In this document: in pieces, positions 44,543 through 53,609 of the stretch | How positions within the stretch are numbered: position 1 is the stretch's first letter | Layout: each line of letters starts with the position of its first letter | DNA from: Alistipes megaguti | GTDB lineage: Bacteria; Bacteroidota; Bacteroidia; Bacteroidales; Rikenellaceae | Direction of reading: 5' to 3' | Length of the DNA stretch: 64,000 bases | Assembly: GCF_900604385.1 (NCBI RefSeq) | Contig: NZ_LR027382.1 | Location: forward strand, 248,001 to 312,000 | Translations under genes and position numbers: made by a program | The notes under the pieces: model-generated | Seen by the model: only the letters and a program-made list of their open reading frames with translations | Database searches by the model: none | Told to the model about the DNA's origin: nothing

Positions 44543-44869
44543 ATGACACTGAACGAATACCAGCAACATGCCCTCGAAACGGCCATCTACCCCGAAGAGA
44601 GCCGTATCGTCTACCCCACGCTCGGGCTGACGGGCGAAGCCGGCGAAGTGGCCGACAAGGTCAAGAAGGTAATCCGCGACTCGAACCGGGAGTTCTCCCC
44701 CGAGAAGCGCCTCGAAATCGTCAAGGAGATCGGCGACGTGCTGTGGTACTGCGCCACGTTGTCGCACGACCTGGGCTACGACCTCGACGAAGTGGCCCGC
44801 ATGAATGTCGAGAAGCTCCGCTCGCGCATGGAGCGCCACCGCATCTCGGGCAGCGGCGACAACCGATAA
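44543..44869 (+). CDS. MazG-like nucleotide pyrophosphohydrolase
   Basis: Small all-alpha NTP pyrophosphohydrolase (MazG/dCTPase superfamily) that hydrolyses non-canonical or excess nucleotides. It has 108 residues. Metal-binding motifs: LTGEAGEVADKVKKVIRD (about residues 29-46, EXXE type) and IVKEIGDVLWYCATLS (about 59-74, EXXD). Start 44543 gives the normal family length. The longer open frame upstream crosses the terminator and is rejected. It precedes the OPT gene by 41 nt. Confidence 0.88.
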   Translation: MTLNEYQQHALETAIYPEESRIVYPTLGLTGEAGEVADKVKKVIRDSNREFSPEKRLEIVKEIGDVLWYCATLSHDLGYDLDEVARMNVEKLRSRMERHRISGSGDNR

Positions 44870-44910
44870 CCGCCCCCGGGAAACGTTCACCCACACAAAG
44901 CGCCCGACTC

Positions 44911-46917
44911 ATGAAACAGGAAGAAACACCCCGCACGTCGCTCCCCGAAAACGCCTACCGCGAACTCAAACCCGGGGAAAACTATACGCCGGTCATGCCG
45001 GCCTCCTCCTCGCCCCGCGAGGTCACCCCCTACTCCGTAGGAATGGGCATCGTGATGGCCATCATCTTCTCGGCCGCCGCAGCCTATCTGGGTCTGCGCG
45101 TCGGCCAGGTCTTCGAGGCCGCCATCCCGATCGCCATCATCGCCGTCGGCATGGGCACCGTCCTGGGCAAGAAGAACATGCTCGGAGAGAATGTCATCAT
45201 CCAGTCGATCGGCGCCTCGTCGGGCGTCATCGTCGCCGGTGCGATCTTCACCCTCCCGGCCCTCTACATCCTCGGGCTGGATGCCGCCTTCTGGCAAGTC
45301 TTCCTCTCGTCGCTCTTCGGCGGTCTGCTGGGCATCGTGCTGCTGATCCCCTTCCGCAAATACTTCGTCAAGGAGATGCACGGCAAGTATCCCTTCCCCG
45401 AGGCTACGGCCACCACCGAGGTGCTCGTCTCGGGCGAAAAGGGCGGCAATCAGGCCAAACTGCTCGCCGTGGCGGGTCTGATCGGCGGTCTCTACGACTT
45501 CGTGGTCGGCACGTTCGGGCTGTGGACCGACGCCGTCTCGACGCGCATCTGCGCCTGGGGACAGGTCGCCGCCGACAAGTTCAAGGTCGTCTTCGGACTG
45601 AACACCTCGGCCGCCCTGCTGGGGCTGGGATACATCATCGGTCTGAAATATGCGCTGATCATCACCGCCGGCTCGTGCCTTGTGTGGTTCGTCATCGTGC
45701 CGGTGGTCGGCTCGCTGGCCGAAGCGCTGGATCCCGCAGCACTGGCCTCGCTGCTGGGCGTGACGAAAGAGAAGCTGCTGGCCGACCCCTCGGCGCTGCT
45801 CTCGGCCGAGAACCTCTACACCTTCATCGGCAAGCCGATCGGCATCGGCGGTATCGCCATGGCCGGCATCATCGGCATCGTGCGCCAGTCGAAGATCATC
45901 CGTCAGGCCGTGGGTCTGGCCGTCTCGGAGTTCGGCGGCGGCAAGACGGCCGCAGCCTCGACGGAGCGCACACAGCGCGACATCCCGATGAAGCGCATCC
46001 TCTCGATCCTGATCGCCACGCTCGTCTGCGTCTTCGTCTTCTTCCACTTCGGACTGCTCGACAACTGGGTGCAGTCGGTCACCGCGATTCTGATCGTCTT
46101 CATCATCGCGTTCCTCTTCACGACCGTGGCCGCCAACGCCATCGCCATCGTGGGTTCGAACCCCGTCTCGGGCATGACGCTCATGACGCTGATCCTCTCG
46201 TCGCTGGTGCTCGTCTCGGTGGGTCTGAGCGGCACGACGGGCATGACCGCCGCGCTGATCATCGGCGGCGTGGTCTGCACGGCCCTCTCGATGGCCGGCG
46301 GATTCATCACCGACCTCAAGATCGGCTACTGGCTCGGCACGACTCCCCGCAAGCAGGAGGCGTGGAAATTCCTCGGCACGTTCGTCTCGGCAGCGACGGT
46401 GGCCGGCGTGATGATCGTACTGAACAAATCCTACGGCTTCGTGGGTGAAGGGGCCCTGGTCGCTCCGCAGGCCAACGCCATGGCCGCGGTGATCCAGCCG
46501 CTGATGACCGGCGGCCAGACCCCCTGGATGCTCTACTTCTGCGGTGCGGCGCTGGCCCTGGTGCTGACGGCCATCGGCGTGCCGGCCCTGGCCTTCGCGC
46601 TGGGTATGTTCATCCCGATGGATCTGAACGCCCCGCTGGTGGTGGGCGGTCTGATCGCCTGGTTCGTCTCGAACCGCTCGAAGGATGCGGCGCTGAACAG
46701 GGCCCGCATGGACCGCGGCACGCTGATTGCCTCGGGATTCATCGCCGGCGGTGCGCTGATGGGCGTGGTAAGCGCCATCCTGAAGTTCGCCAATGTCGAC
46801 TGGTTCCTCGCGGGATGGGCTTCGTCGAATGCAGCCGAGTGGACCGGTCTGGTGATGTATCTGGTGCTGATCGGCTACTTCACGTGGCACACGCTGCGCG
46901 CCAAAAAGGAGGAGTAA
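44911..46917 (+). CDS. OPT family oligopeptide transporter
   Basis: Proton-coupled peptide (or metal-chelate) importer with many transmembrane helices. It has 668 residues from the ATG at 44911. Family hallmarks: an N-terminal PYSVGMGIVMAIIFSAAAAY, LGKKNMLGENVIIQSIGAS, and a paired repeat with GSNPVSGMTLMTLILSSL. The polar linker around 345-365 separates the two halves. Peptidase T follows after 99 nt. Peptide uptake plus peptide hydrolysis is a sensible partnership, by inference. Start chosen because the upstream frame overlaps the MazG-like gene. Confidence 0.93.
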   Translation: MKQEETPRTSLPENAYRELKPGENYTPVMPASSSPREVTPYSVGMGIVMAIIFSAAAAYLGLRVGQVFEAAIPIAIIAVGMGTVLGKKNMLGENVIIQSIGASSGVIVAGAIFTLPALYILGLDAAFWQVFLSSLFGGLLGIVLLIPFRKYFVKEMHGKYPFPEATATTEVLVSGEKGGNQAKLLAVAGLIGGLYDFVVGTFGLWTDAVSTRICAWGQVAADKFKVVFGLNTSAALLGLGYIIGLKYALIITAGSCLVWFVIVPVVGSLAEALDPAALASLLGVTKEKLLADPSALLSAENLYTFIGKPIGIGGIAMAGIIGIVRQSKIIRQAVGLAVSEFGGGKTAAASTERTQRDIPMKRILSILIATLVCVFVFFHFGLLDNWVQSVTAILIVFIIAFLFTTVAANAIAIVGSNPVSGMTLMTLILSSLVLVSVGLSGTTGMTAALIIGGVVCTALSMAGGFITDLKIGYWLGTTPRKQEAWKFLGTFVSAATVAGVMIVLNKSYGFVGEGALVAPQANAMAAVIQPLMTGGQTPWMLYFCGAALALVLTAIGVPALAFALGMFIPMDLNAPLVVGGLIAWFVSNRSKDAALNRARMDRGTLIASGFIAGGALMGVVSAILKFANVDWFLAGWASSNAAEWTGLVMYLVLIGYFTWHTLRAKKEE

Positions 46918-47016
46918 CTCAGGTCGGGAGAGGGCCCGGAAACTCGGCACAACACCCGAAACCGGGATTCAGACCTCCGGAAACGGAAAACGAACTAACA
47001 ACAAAACCGAATATTT

Positions 47017-48234
47017 ATGGATCTCAAGGAACGATTTCTGAAATATGTCTCCTACGACACCCAGTCGTCGGAGGAGAGCACAACCTTCCCCTCGACCGAG
47101 AAGCAGAAGGTGCTGCTCGAAGCCCTGCGTGACGAGATGCTGACGCTCGGCATGACCGACGTCACGATGGACCAGTACGGCTACGTGATGGGCACCATCC
47201 CCGCCTCGGCAGGGTGTGAGAATGCCCCCGTCATCGGCTTCATCGCCCACGTCGACACGTCGCCCGACATGAGCGGCAAGGATGTCAAACCTCGCGTGGT
47301 GGAGGATTACGACGGCGGTGACCTGGTGCTGAACGGCCACCTGACGATGCGCGTCGAGGATTTCCCCGAGCTGTCCTTCTTCAAGGGCCACACGCTGATC
47401 CACACCGACGGCACAACCCTGCTGGGGGCCGACGACAAGGCCGGCGTGGCCGAGATCATGACCGCCGCCGAGTATCTGATGACCCACCCCGAAATCCGGC
47501 ACGGAAAGATCCGCATCGGCTTCACCCCCGACGAGGAGGTGGGACGCGGCGTCGACTTCTTCGACGTACGGGCCTTCGGCGCCGACTTCGCCTACACGGT
47601 CGACGGCGGCATGGAGGGCGAACTCGAGTATGAAAACTTCAACGCCGCGAGCGCCAAGATCGAAATTCAGGGCCGCAACGTCCACCCGGGCTACGCCAAG
47701 GCGAAAATGATCAACGCCATCGACGTGGCCTGCGAGTTGCAAACGCTGCTCCCGGCGGCCGAGCGTCCGCAGTTCACCGAGGGCTACGAGGGCTTCTACC
47801 ACTGCGTCGGCGTGAACGGCACGGTCGAGAAGGCCTCGCTGAGCTACATCATCCGCGACCACGATGCCGACCGCTTCGAGCAGAAGAAGGTCTTCCTGTG
47901 GGCGTGCGTCGACCTGCTGAAGAAAAAATACGGCGACGAGGTGCTCACCCTCACGATGAAGAACCAGTATTTCAACATGCGCAAGATGGTCGAGCCCCAT
48001 CCGCAGCTGATCGAGCGGGCACTGAAGGCCATGGAGATGGCCGGCGTGAAGCCGCTGGTACGGCCCATCCGCGGCGGTACGGACGGCGCTCGTCTCTCGT
48101 TCATGGGGCTGCCCTGCCCGAACCTCTTCACCGGAGGCATGAACTTCCACGGCAAGTTCGAATACTGCTCGCTCACCACGATGCGCAAGGCCCAGCAGGT
48201 GATTCTGAACCTGGCACAGCTCTGGGCCGAATAG
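47017..48234 (+). CDS. pepT: Peptidase T (tripeptide aminopeptidase)
   Basis: Cytosolic zinc M20B aminopeptidase that removes the N-terminal residue of tripeptides. It has 405 residues. Zinc-site motifs: IAHVDTSPDMSG (about residues 77-88), LLGADDKAGVAEI (about 138-150), TPDEEVGRGVDFFD (about 172-185, with the catalytic Glu) and FTVDGGMEGELE-type D; the final His lies near GMNFHGKFEYC. It follows the OPT transporter. Confidence 0.95.
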   Translation: MDLKERFLKYVSYDTQSSEESTTFPSTEKQKVLLEALRDEMLTLGMTDVTMDQYGYVMGTIPASAGCENAPVIGFIAHVDTSPDMSGKDVKPRVVEDYDGGDLVLNGHLTMRVEDFPELSFFKGHTLIHTDGTTLLGADDKAGVAEIMTAAEYLMTHPEIRHGKIRIGFTPDEEVGRGVDFFDVRAFGADFAYTVDGGMEGELEYENFNAASAKIEIQGRNVHPGYAKAKMINAIDVACELQTLLPAAERPQFTEGYEGFYHCVGVNGTVEKASLSYIIRDHDADRFEQKKVFLWACVDLLKKKYGDEVLTLTMKNQYFNMRKMVEPHPQLIERALKAMEMAGVKPLVRPIRGGTDGARLSFMGLPCPNLFTGGMNFHGKFEYCSLTTMRKAQQVILNLAQLWAE

Positions 48235-48310
48235 GAGTTGCATGGCGGACGGGGCATGGCGCCGGACTGATTCCGGCACGGAGCCCCCGAAGGCGGAAAC
48301 TGGAAACAAA

Positions 48311-50236
48311 ATGGACAATTTCGGATTTCTGAAGGTGGCGGCGGCGATCCCCTCCCTGCGGGTCGGCGACTGTACCTACAACATGGAGCGCACGGCAGCG
48401 CTGGCTGAAGAAGCTGCCCGCCGCGGCGTGGAGATCGCGGCATTCCCCGAACTGGGAATCACCGCCTACACGTGTGCCGACCTGCTACTGCAGCCCACGC
48501 TGCTCGATGCCGCCGAGGAGGCCCTCGTGCGGCTGACGAAGGCCACGCGCAGACTGCCGCTGGTCGTGATCGTCGGGGCGCCGCTGCGCCACGGTTCCGC
48601 GCTCTACAACTGCGCCGTAGTGATGACTCAGGGCAAGCTGCTCGGCGTCGTCCCGAAGAGCTACATCCCCAACTATGCGGAGTTCTACGAGGATCGCTGG
48701 TTCGCCTCCGGGGCCGGAATCACCGACGAACAGATCGCCGTCGGCGGACAAACGGCCGACTTCGGGGCCGATCTGACCTTTGAGGTCAACGGCGCGGAGT
48801 TCGGCGTGGAGATCTGCGAGGACCTCTGGGCTCCGATTCCGCCCTCGTCGCAGCTGGCGCTGAACGGCGCCAAGGTGATCTTCAACCTCTCGGCTTCGCC
48901 CGAACTGGCCGGCAAGCACCTCTACCTGCGCACGCTGGTGGCCCAGCAGTCGGCCCGTTGTCTGGCAGCCTACGTCTACGTCTCGGCCGGATTCGGCGAG
49001 TCTTCGACCGACCTGGTCTTCGCCGGAAACGGTCTGATCGCCGAAAACGGCACGCTGCTGCGCGAGGCCGAGCGCTTCTCGATCGACGAGCAGCTGGTCG
49101 TGGCCGATGTCGACCTGCAGCGGCTCGAGTTCGAACGCCGCCGCAACACCTCGTTCCGCCAGCGGGAGGCCGCCTCGGAGAATACCGTCATCGAGATGGA
49201 GATCCCCGAAGGGCTGCGTGCCGCCGTTCCGGAGCGTGACGTCGACCCGATGCCCTTCGTGCCGAAGGACGAGGAGCACCGCAGCGAACGCTGCGAGGAG
49301 ATCTTCCGCATCCAGTCGCACGGACTGGCCCAGCGGCTGCGCCACACGCGCTGCGAACGGGCCGTGGTCGGCATCTCGGGCGGACTGGATTCGACGCTGG
49401 CCCTGCTGGTGACGGTCCGCACGTTCGACCTGCTGAAGCTCGACCGCACGGGAATCATCGGCATCACGATGCCCGGCTTCGGAACCACCGACCGCACCTA
49501 TCACAACGCCCTGGAGCTGATGCGCGAACTGGGGGTCACCGTACGCGAGATTCCGATCCGCGACGCCTGTCTGCAGCACATGCGCGACATCGGTCTCGAT
49601 CCGGCGGACCGCTCGGCCGCCTACGAGAATGCCCAGGCCCGCGAACGGACCCAGATCCTGATGGATGTGGCCAACATGGAGGGCGGTCTGGTCATCGGAA
49701 CAGGCGACCTCTCGGAGCTGGCACTCGGATGGGCCACCTACAACGGCGACCAGATGTCGATGTACGGCGTCAATGCCTCGGTACCCAAGACGCTGGTGCG
49801 CCACCTGGTCAAGTGGGTCGCCGACACGGAGCGCGATTCCTCGACGCGCGCCACGCTGCTCGACATCATCGACACCCCCGTGAGCCCCGAACTGCTGCCG
49901 GCCGATGCCGACGGACACATCGCCCAGAAAACCGAAGATCTGGTGGGCCCCTACGAACTCCACGACTTCTTCCTCTACAACTTCCTGCGGCTGGGCTTCG
50001 GCCCGGAGAAGATCCTTCGGCTGGCCGAGGTGGCCTTCGAAGGGAGCTATGACAGCGAAACGATCCTCAAGTGGCTGCGGATCTTCTTCCGCCGCTTCTT
50101 CGCGCAGCAGTTCAAGCGCTCGGCCATGCCCGACGGCCCGAAGGTCGGTTCGGTGACCCTCTCGCCGCGCGGCGACTGGCGCATGCCATCGGATGCCTCG
50201 GCCGACGTCTGGCTCCGCGAGCTCGACCGGCTGTAA
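48311..50236 (+). CDS. nadE: Glutamine-dependent NAD+ synthetase
   Basis: Last step of NAD synthesis: amidation of nicotinate adenine dinucleotide with glutamine as donor. It has 641 residues from the ATG at 48311. The N-terminal CN-hydrolase glutaminase domain carries Glu (AAFPELGITAY), Lys (VPKSYIPNYAEFYEDRWF) and Cys (GVEICEDLWAP). The C-terminal synthetase has the P-loop GISGGLDSTLALL (about residue 357) and GTGDLSELALGWATYNGDQM. The upstream in-frame ATG at 48242 gives an unsupported extension. nadC lies in the same window but 13 kb away. Confidence 0.96.
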   Translation: MDNFGFLKVAAAIPSLRVGDCTYNMERTAALAEEAARRGVEIAAFPELGITAYTCADLLLQPTLLDAAEEALVRLTKATRRLPLVVIVGAPLRHGSALYNCAVVMTQGKLLGVVPKSYIPNYAEFYEDRWFASGAGITDEQIAVGGQTADFGADLTFEVNGAEFGVEICEDLWAPIPPSSQLALNGAKVIFNLSASPELAGKHLYLRTLVAQQSARCLAAYVYVSAGFGESSTDLVFAGNGLIAENGTLLREAERFSIDEQLVVADVDLQRLEFERRRNTSFRQREAASENTVIEMEIPEGLRAAVPERDVDPMPFVPKDEEHRSERCEEIFRIQSHGLAQRLRHTRCERAVVGISGGLDSTLALLVTVRTFDLLKLDRTGIIGITMPGFGTTDRTYHNALELMRELGVTVREIPIRDACLQHMRDIGLDPADRSAAYENAQARERTQILMDVANMEGGLVIGTGDLSELALGWATYNGDQMSMYGVNASVPKTLVRHLVKWVADTERDSSTRATLLDIIDTPVSPELLPADADGHIAQKTEDLVGPYELHDFFLYNFLRLGFGPEKILRLAEVAFEGSYDSETILKWLRIFFRRFFAQQFKRSAMPDGPKVGSVTLSPRGDWRMPSDASADVWLRELDRL

Positions 50237-50358
50237 TCATCCCGTACGCGAAGGTACGGCAACGCCCCGCGCCGAATAACCGGAACTCCACCGACGCCCC
50301 CACGGGACCAATCACCTGTTCCCGAGGAGAGCGGCGTCGGACAAATACGACATAACGC

Positions 50359-50955
50359 ATGAAAAAGATTCTTTTAACGACGGTCGTCCTGCTCGTGGCA
50401 GCCTCGGCCGCAGCTCAGGACTGGAAAGATGCCCTGAAGAAGATCGCCACCACGGCGGTCGACGAAGTCACCGACGGAAAACTCACCCAGTATGCCCTTG
50501 ACGGAACGTGGAACTACACGGGCCCGGGCGTCAAGTTCGAAGGCGAAGACATGCTCTCGGACCTCGGAGCCGCAGCCCTCGAATCAACCGTCGTCGAGAA
50601 ACTCGAGAAGGCCTACTCCCTGGTCGGCATCAAGGCCGGAACCAGTTCGTTCACCTTCGAACGCGCCGACAGCACCTTCACCGCCGTACTGGGCAAGCAC
50701 CAGCTCTCGGGAACCTACTCCTACGACGCCGAAAAGCACACCGTGGCCCTGTACTTTGCCAAAGGCAAACTCAATCTGGGAACCGTCGAGGGACATGCCT
50801 ACGTCAGCGGCTCCGATCTGCAGCTGGTCTTCCCGGTGACGAAACTGGTGAATCTGGTCACGTCGCTCGGCAGCAAGGTCTCTTCGCTTTCGACCCTCGT
50901 CACCCTGCTCAAGAAGTACGAAGACGTCTACCTCGGATTCGCCTTCTCCCGCTAA
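50359..50955 (+). CDS. DUF4923 family secreted protein
   Basis: 198 residues: a signal peptide (ILLTTVVLLVAASAAAQ) then a lipocalin-like beta-rich body. YALDGTWNYTGPGVKFEGED, LEKAYSLVGIKAGTSSFTFE and GKHQLSGTYSYDAEKHTVAL are typical of DUF4923, a Bacteroidota family of unknown function. Probably periplasmic. Single-gene unit: it follows nadE by 122 nt and has a terminator after it. Confidence 0.85.
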   Translation: MKKILLTTVVLLVAASAAAQDWKDALKKIATTAVDEVTDGKLTQYALDGTWNYTGPGVKFEGEDMLSDLGAAALESTVVEKLEKAYSLVGIKAGTSSFTFERADSTFTAVLGKHQLSGTYSYDAEKHTVALYFAKGKLNLGTVEGHAYVSGSDLQLVFPVTKLVNLVTSLGSKVSSLSTLVTLLKKYEDVYLGFAFSR

Positions 50956-51004
50956 ACGGCAACTTCCAACCCCGGGAGTGCAAAATTTTTGAAATTTTTT
51001 CCCT

Positions 51005-51034
51005 GACGGATTCACGGCGAATCCGTCTTTTTTT
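51005..51034 (+). terminator. Terminator after the DUF4923 gene
   Basis: A 9-bp stem (51005-51013 with 51019-51027, GACGGATTC/GAATCCGTC) followed by seven T residues. Confidence 0.9.
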
Positions 51035-51130
51035 ATTACGGATTCTCAGCCTGGCCCGTTCATCGGCCCCGGACCGTAAGCAAATGAGCGGGGGGCTTAT
51101 CTAAAATATTTTACGAAATTCTTAAAGAAC

Positions 51131-51161
51131 TTGCAAAATAGCGGCGAATTTGTTAATTTTA
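51131..51161 (+). promoter_or_regulatory. Promoter of gdhA
   Basis: TTG (51131-51133), 20 nt, TAATTTTA (51154-51161, one mismatch to TAnnTTTG). ATG at 51204. Confidence 0.6.
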
Positions 51162-51203
51162 TAGCCACAATCAAACCTGAAAACCCCGTAAATCCGAAAC
51201 GCT

Positions 51204-52559
51204 ATGAACGAACAAGCCCGACAATACGTCGAAGATTTCATGGCCCGGCTCATCGCCCGCAATCCGGGAGAGCCGGAGTTCCATCAGGCCGTCCGTGAGG
51301 TGGCCGAGTCGCTGGCTCCGCACATCGTCGCCAGCCCGATCCTGCAGAAGATGAAGATTCTCGAACGCATCGCCGAACCCGAACGGGTCATCATGTTCCG
51401 TGTGGCGTGGCTCAACGACAAGGGCGAAATCGAAATCAACCGCGGTTACCGCATCCAGATGAACAGCGCCATCGGCCCCTACAAGGGCGGTATCCGCTTC
51501 CACCCGTCGGTGAACCTCTCGATCCTGAAGTTCCTGGCCTTCGAGCAGACCTTCAAGAACAGCCTCACGACCCTCCCGATGGGCGGCGCCAAGGGTGGTT
51601 CGGACTTCAACCCCAAAGGCAAGTCGGACAACGAAGTAATGAAGTTCTGCCAGTCGTTCATGACCGAACTGCAACGCCATATCGGTCAGGATACCGACGT
51701 GCCGGCCGGCGATATCGGCGTCGGAGGCCGCGAAATCGGATACATGTTCGGCCAGTACAAGCGTTTGCGCGACGAGTTCACCGGGACGCTCACCGGTAAG
51801 GGCCGCGACTGGGGCGGCAGCCCGCTGCGCCCCGAGGCCACGGGATACGGCACCTGCTACTTCGCCCAGGAGATGCTCGCCACGCGCGGCGACTCGTTCC
51901 AGGGCAAAACCGTCTGCATCTCCGGTTCGGGCAACGTGGCCCAGTATGCCTGCATGAAGGCTACGGAGCTGGGAGCCAAGGTCGTGACGCTCTCCGATTC
52001 GTCGGGTTACATCTACGACCCCGAAGGCATCAGCCCCGAAAAGCTCGACTACGTCATGGAGCTCAAGAACATCTTCCGCGGCCGCATCAAGGAGTATGCC
52101 GAGCGCTATCCCTCGGCGACGTACTATCCGGGCGAGCGTCCGTGGGGCGTGAAGTGCGACATCGCCATGCCGTGCGCCACGCAGAACGAACTCAACGGCG
52201 ATGAGGCCCAGATGCTCGTCGACAACGGCTGCATCTGCGTGGCCGAAGGGGCCAACATGCCCTCGACACCCGAAGCCATCCGCGTCTTCCAGCTCCACAA
52301 GCTGCTCTATGCCCCGGGCAAGGCGGCCAATGCGGGAGGTGTAGCCACCTCGGGCCTCGAGATGGTTCAGAACTCAATGCGCCTGACCTGGACCCCCGAG
52401 GAGGTCGACGCACGCCTCAAGGCCATCATGAAAAACATCCACTCGGTCTGCGTCCAGTACGGCACCGAACCCGACGGCTACATCAACTATGTCGTCGGAG
52501 CCAACATCGGCGGCTTCATGAAGGTGGCCAACGCCATGCTGGCCCAGGGATGCGTATAA
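51204..52559 (+). CDS. gdhA: NADP-specific glutamate dehydrogenase
   Basis: Interconverts 2-oxoglutarate plus ammonia and glutamate, the main ammonia-assimilation enzyme in Bacteroidales. It has 451 residues, the usual hexameric length. Substrate domain: GPYKGGIRFHPSVNLSILKF (about residues 91-110), with LPMGGAKGGSDFNPKGKSD carrying the catalytic lysine. Rossmann domain: CISGSGNVAQYACMKATELG (about 238). AGGVATSGLEMVQNSMRLTW closes. It is flanked by its own promoter and terminator. Confidence 0.97.
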   Translation: MNEQARQYVEDFMARLIARNPGEPEFHQAVREVAESLAPHIVASPILQKMKILERIAEPERVIMFRVAWLNDKGEIEINRGYRIQMNSAIGPYKGGIRFHPSVNLSILKFLAFEQTFKNSLTTLPMGGAKGGSDFNPKGKSDNEVMKFCQSFMTELQRHIGQDTDVPAGDIGVGGREIGYMFGQYKRLRDEFTGTLTGKGRDWGGSPLRPEATGYGTCYFAQEMLATRGDSFQGKTVCISGSGNVAQYACMKATELGAKVVTLSDSSGYIYDPEGISPEKLDYVMELKNIFRGRIKEYAERYPSATYYPGERPWGVKCDIAMPCATQNELNGDEAQMLVDNGCICVAEGANMPSTPEAIRVFQLHKLLYAPGKAANAGGVATSGLEMVQNSMRLTWTPEEVDARLKAIMKNIHSVCVQYGTEPDGYINYVVGANIGGFMKVANAMLAQGCV

Positions 52560-52601
52560 CCCACGAACCTTCCCTCCAACCCATCATCAGTTTCTCTCCC
52601 G

Positions 52602-52633
52602 AAAGCCGGTTTTATCAAAAACCGGCTTTTTTA
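52602..52633 (+). terminator. Terminator after gdhA
   Basis: A 12-bp stem (52602-52613 with 52618-52629, AAAGCCGGTTTT/AAAACCGGCTTT), followed by T residues, 43 nt after the stop. Confidence 0.88.
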
Positions 52634-52657
52634 TCCTCCTCAGGAGCGGTTTTTCGC

Positions 52658-52665
52658 TATCTTTG
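52658..52665 (+). promoter_or_regulatory. -7 box upstream of the GH97 pseudogene
   Basis: TATCTTTG, intact even though the gene it served is broken. It lies 31 nt before the ancestral start. Confidence 0.5.
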
Positions 52666-52696
52666 TCTGAAAGAATCACCCGCAAAAAAACGATCC

Positions 52697-53595
52697 ATAA
52701 AGAGACTGCTCCTCCTGCTCACCACCCTGCTCCTGCTGCAACCACTCGCCGCCCGGGAAGAACTCACCTCGCCCGGAAACGCACTGACCCTCACCTTCGA
52801 CGTCGCGGACGGCATACCGCGTTACGCGCTCAGCTACAAGGGTCGGGCCGCGGTGCTCCCCAGCCGGCTCGGCTTCGAACTCAAGAACGCCCCCGCGCTG
52901 CTGTATCACCCGGCAGTCGGCCGAGCGCAGCAGCTTCGACGAGACCAGGGAACCCGTCTGAGGCGAAACGGCCACCATCCGAAACCACTACAACGAACTG
53001 GCCGTCACCCTCGAACAGCAGGGCCGCATCATGATCGTCCGCTTCCGCTCCTATGACGATGGACTCGGATTCCGCTACGAATTCCCCGAACAAAAGCGGC
53101 TCACACAATCCTCCGCGAAGAGCGGACCGATGGACTACACGCCGGGAATCTTCGGCATGGACCTCTCGACCTTTGCCCCGGGCAACACCTCGAAAGCCAA
53201 CGCTACGATCTGCAACCAGCTGGCCCTCTACGTCACGATGTATTCACCGCTGCAGATGGCGGCCGAACCCGGGGCCTATATCGTGGCGGCCCGCAAGACC
53301 AAAGGCCGCAACGAATGGTTCGTGGGCGGGGGGGGGAAAAAAAAAAAAACGAAGAGGCCCGGACGATGGAGATATCGGTTTCGATTTTCTGGAACCAGGC
53401 CGGGAGTACGTGGCAACGCTCTACGCCGATGCGCCGGATGCCGACTATGCCGAGAACCCGGAGGCTTACCGCATCCGCAGCGGACGGGTCACAGCCCGCA
53501 ACCGGTTGTCGGTATGGATGGCCAGCGGCGGAGGATTTGCCATCTCGCTGCGGGAGGCCGCTCCGGACGACCGCAGACTGCCGAAGCTGAAATAA
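52697..53595 (+). pseudogene. Decayed GH97 (alpha-glycosidase, SusB-like) gene
   Basis: Remnant of a glycoside hydrolase family 97 enzyme. Reading across frames restores the family pattern: RLLLLLTTLLLLQPLAARE (signal), SPGNALTLTFDVADGIPRYA, then SSFDETREPV, RNHYNELAVTLEQ, DDGLGFRYEFPEQK, GPMDYTPGIFGMDL, NQLALYVTMYSPLQMA, GFDFLEPGREYVATLYADA, and ASGGGFAISLREA. Lesions: the start is ATA (52697); a frameshift at about 52900-52925; TGA at 52959-52961 where the family has Trp; a large internal deletion near 53100-53127 that removes most of the catalytic barrel; a second smaller gap near 53260; a G9A13 run at 53328-53349; another frameshift near 53375. Intact relatives are about 650 residues. It ends 14 nt from the convergent PAP2-like gene. 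Confidence 0.85.
53328..53349. repeat. Homopolymer block G9A13 inside the pseudogene
   Basis: Nine G then thirteen A. In the intact family this position codes for a polar loop (WFVG then Asn/Asp-rich residues). It may be real slippage or an assembly artefact. Confidence 0.9.
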
Positions 53596-53609
53596 ATCGG
53601 GTTCCGGAT

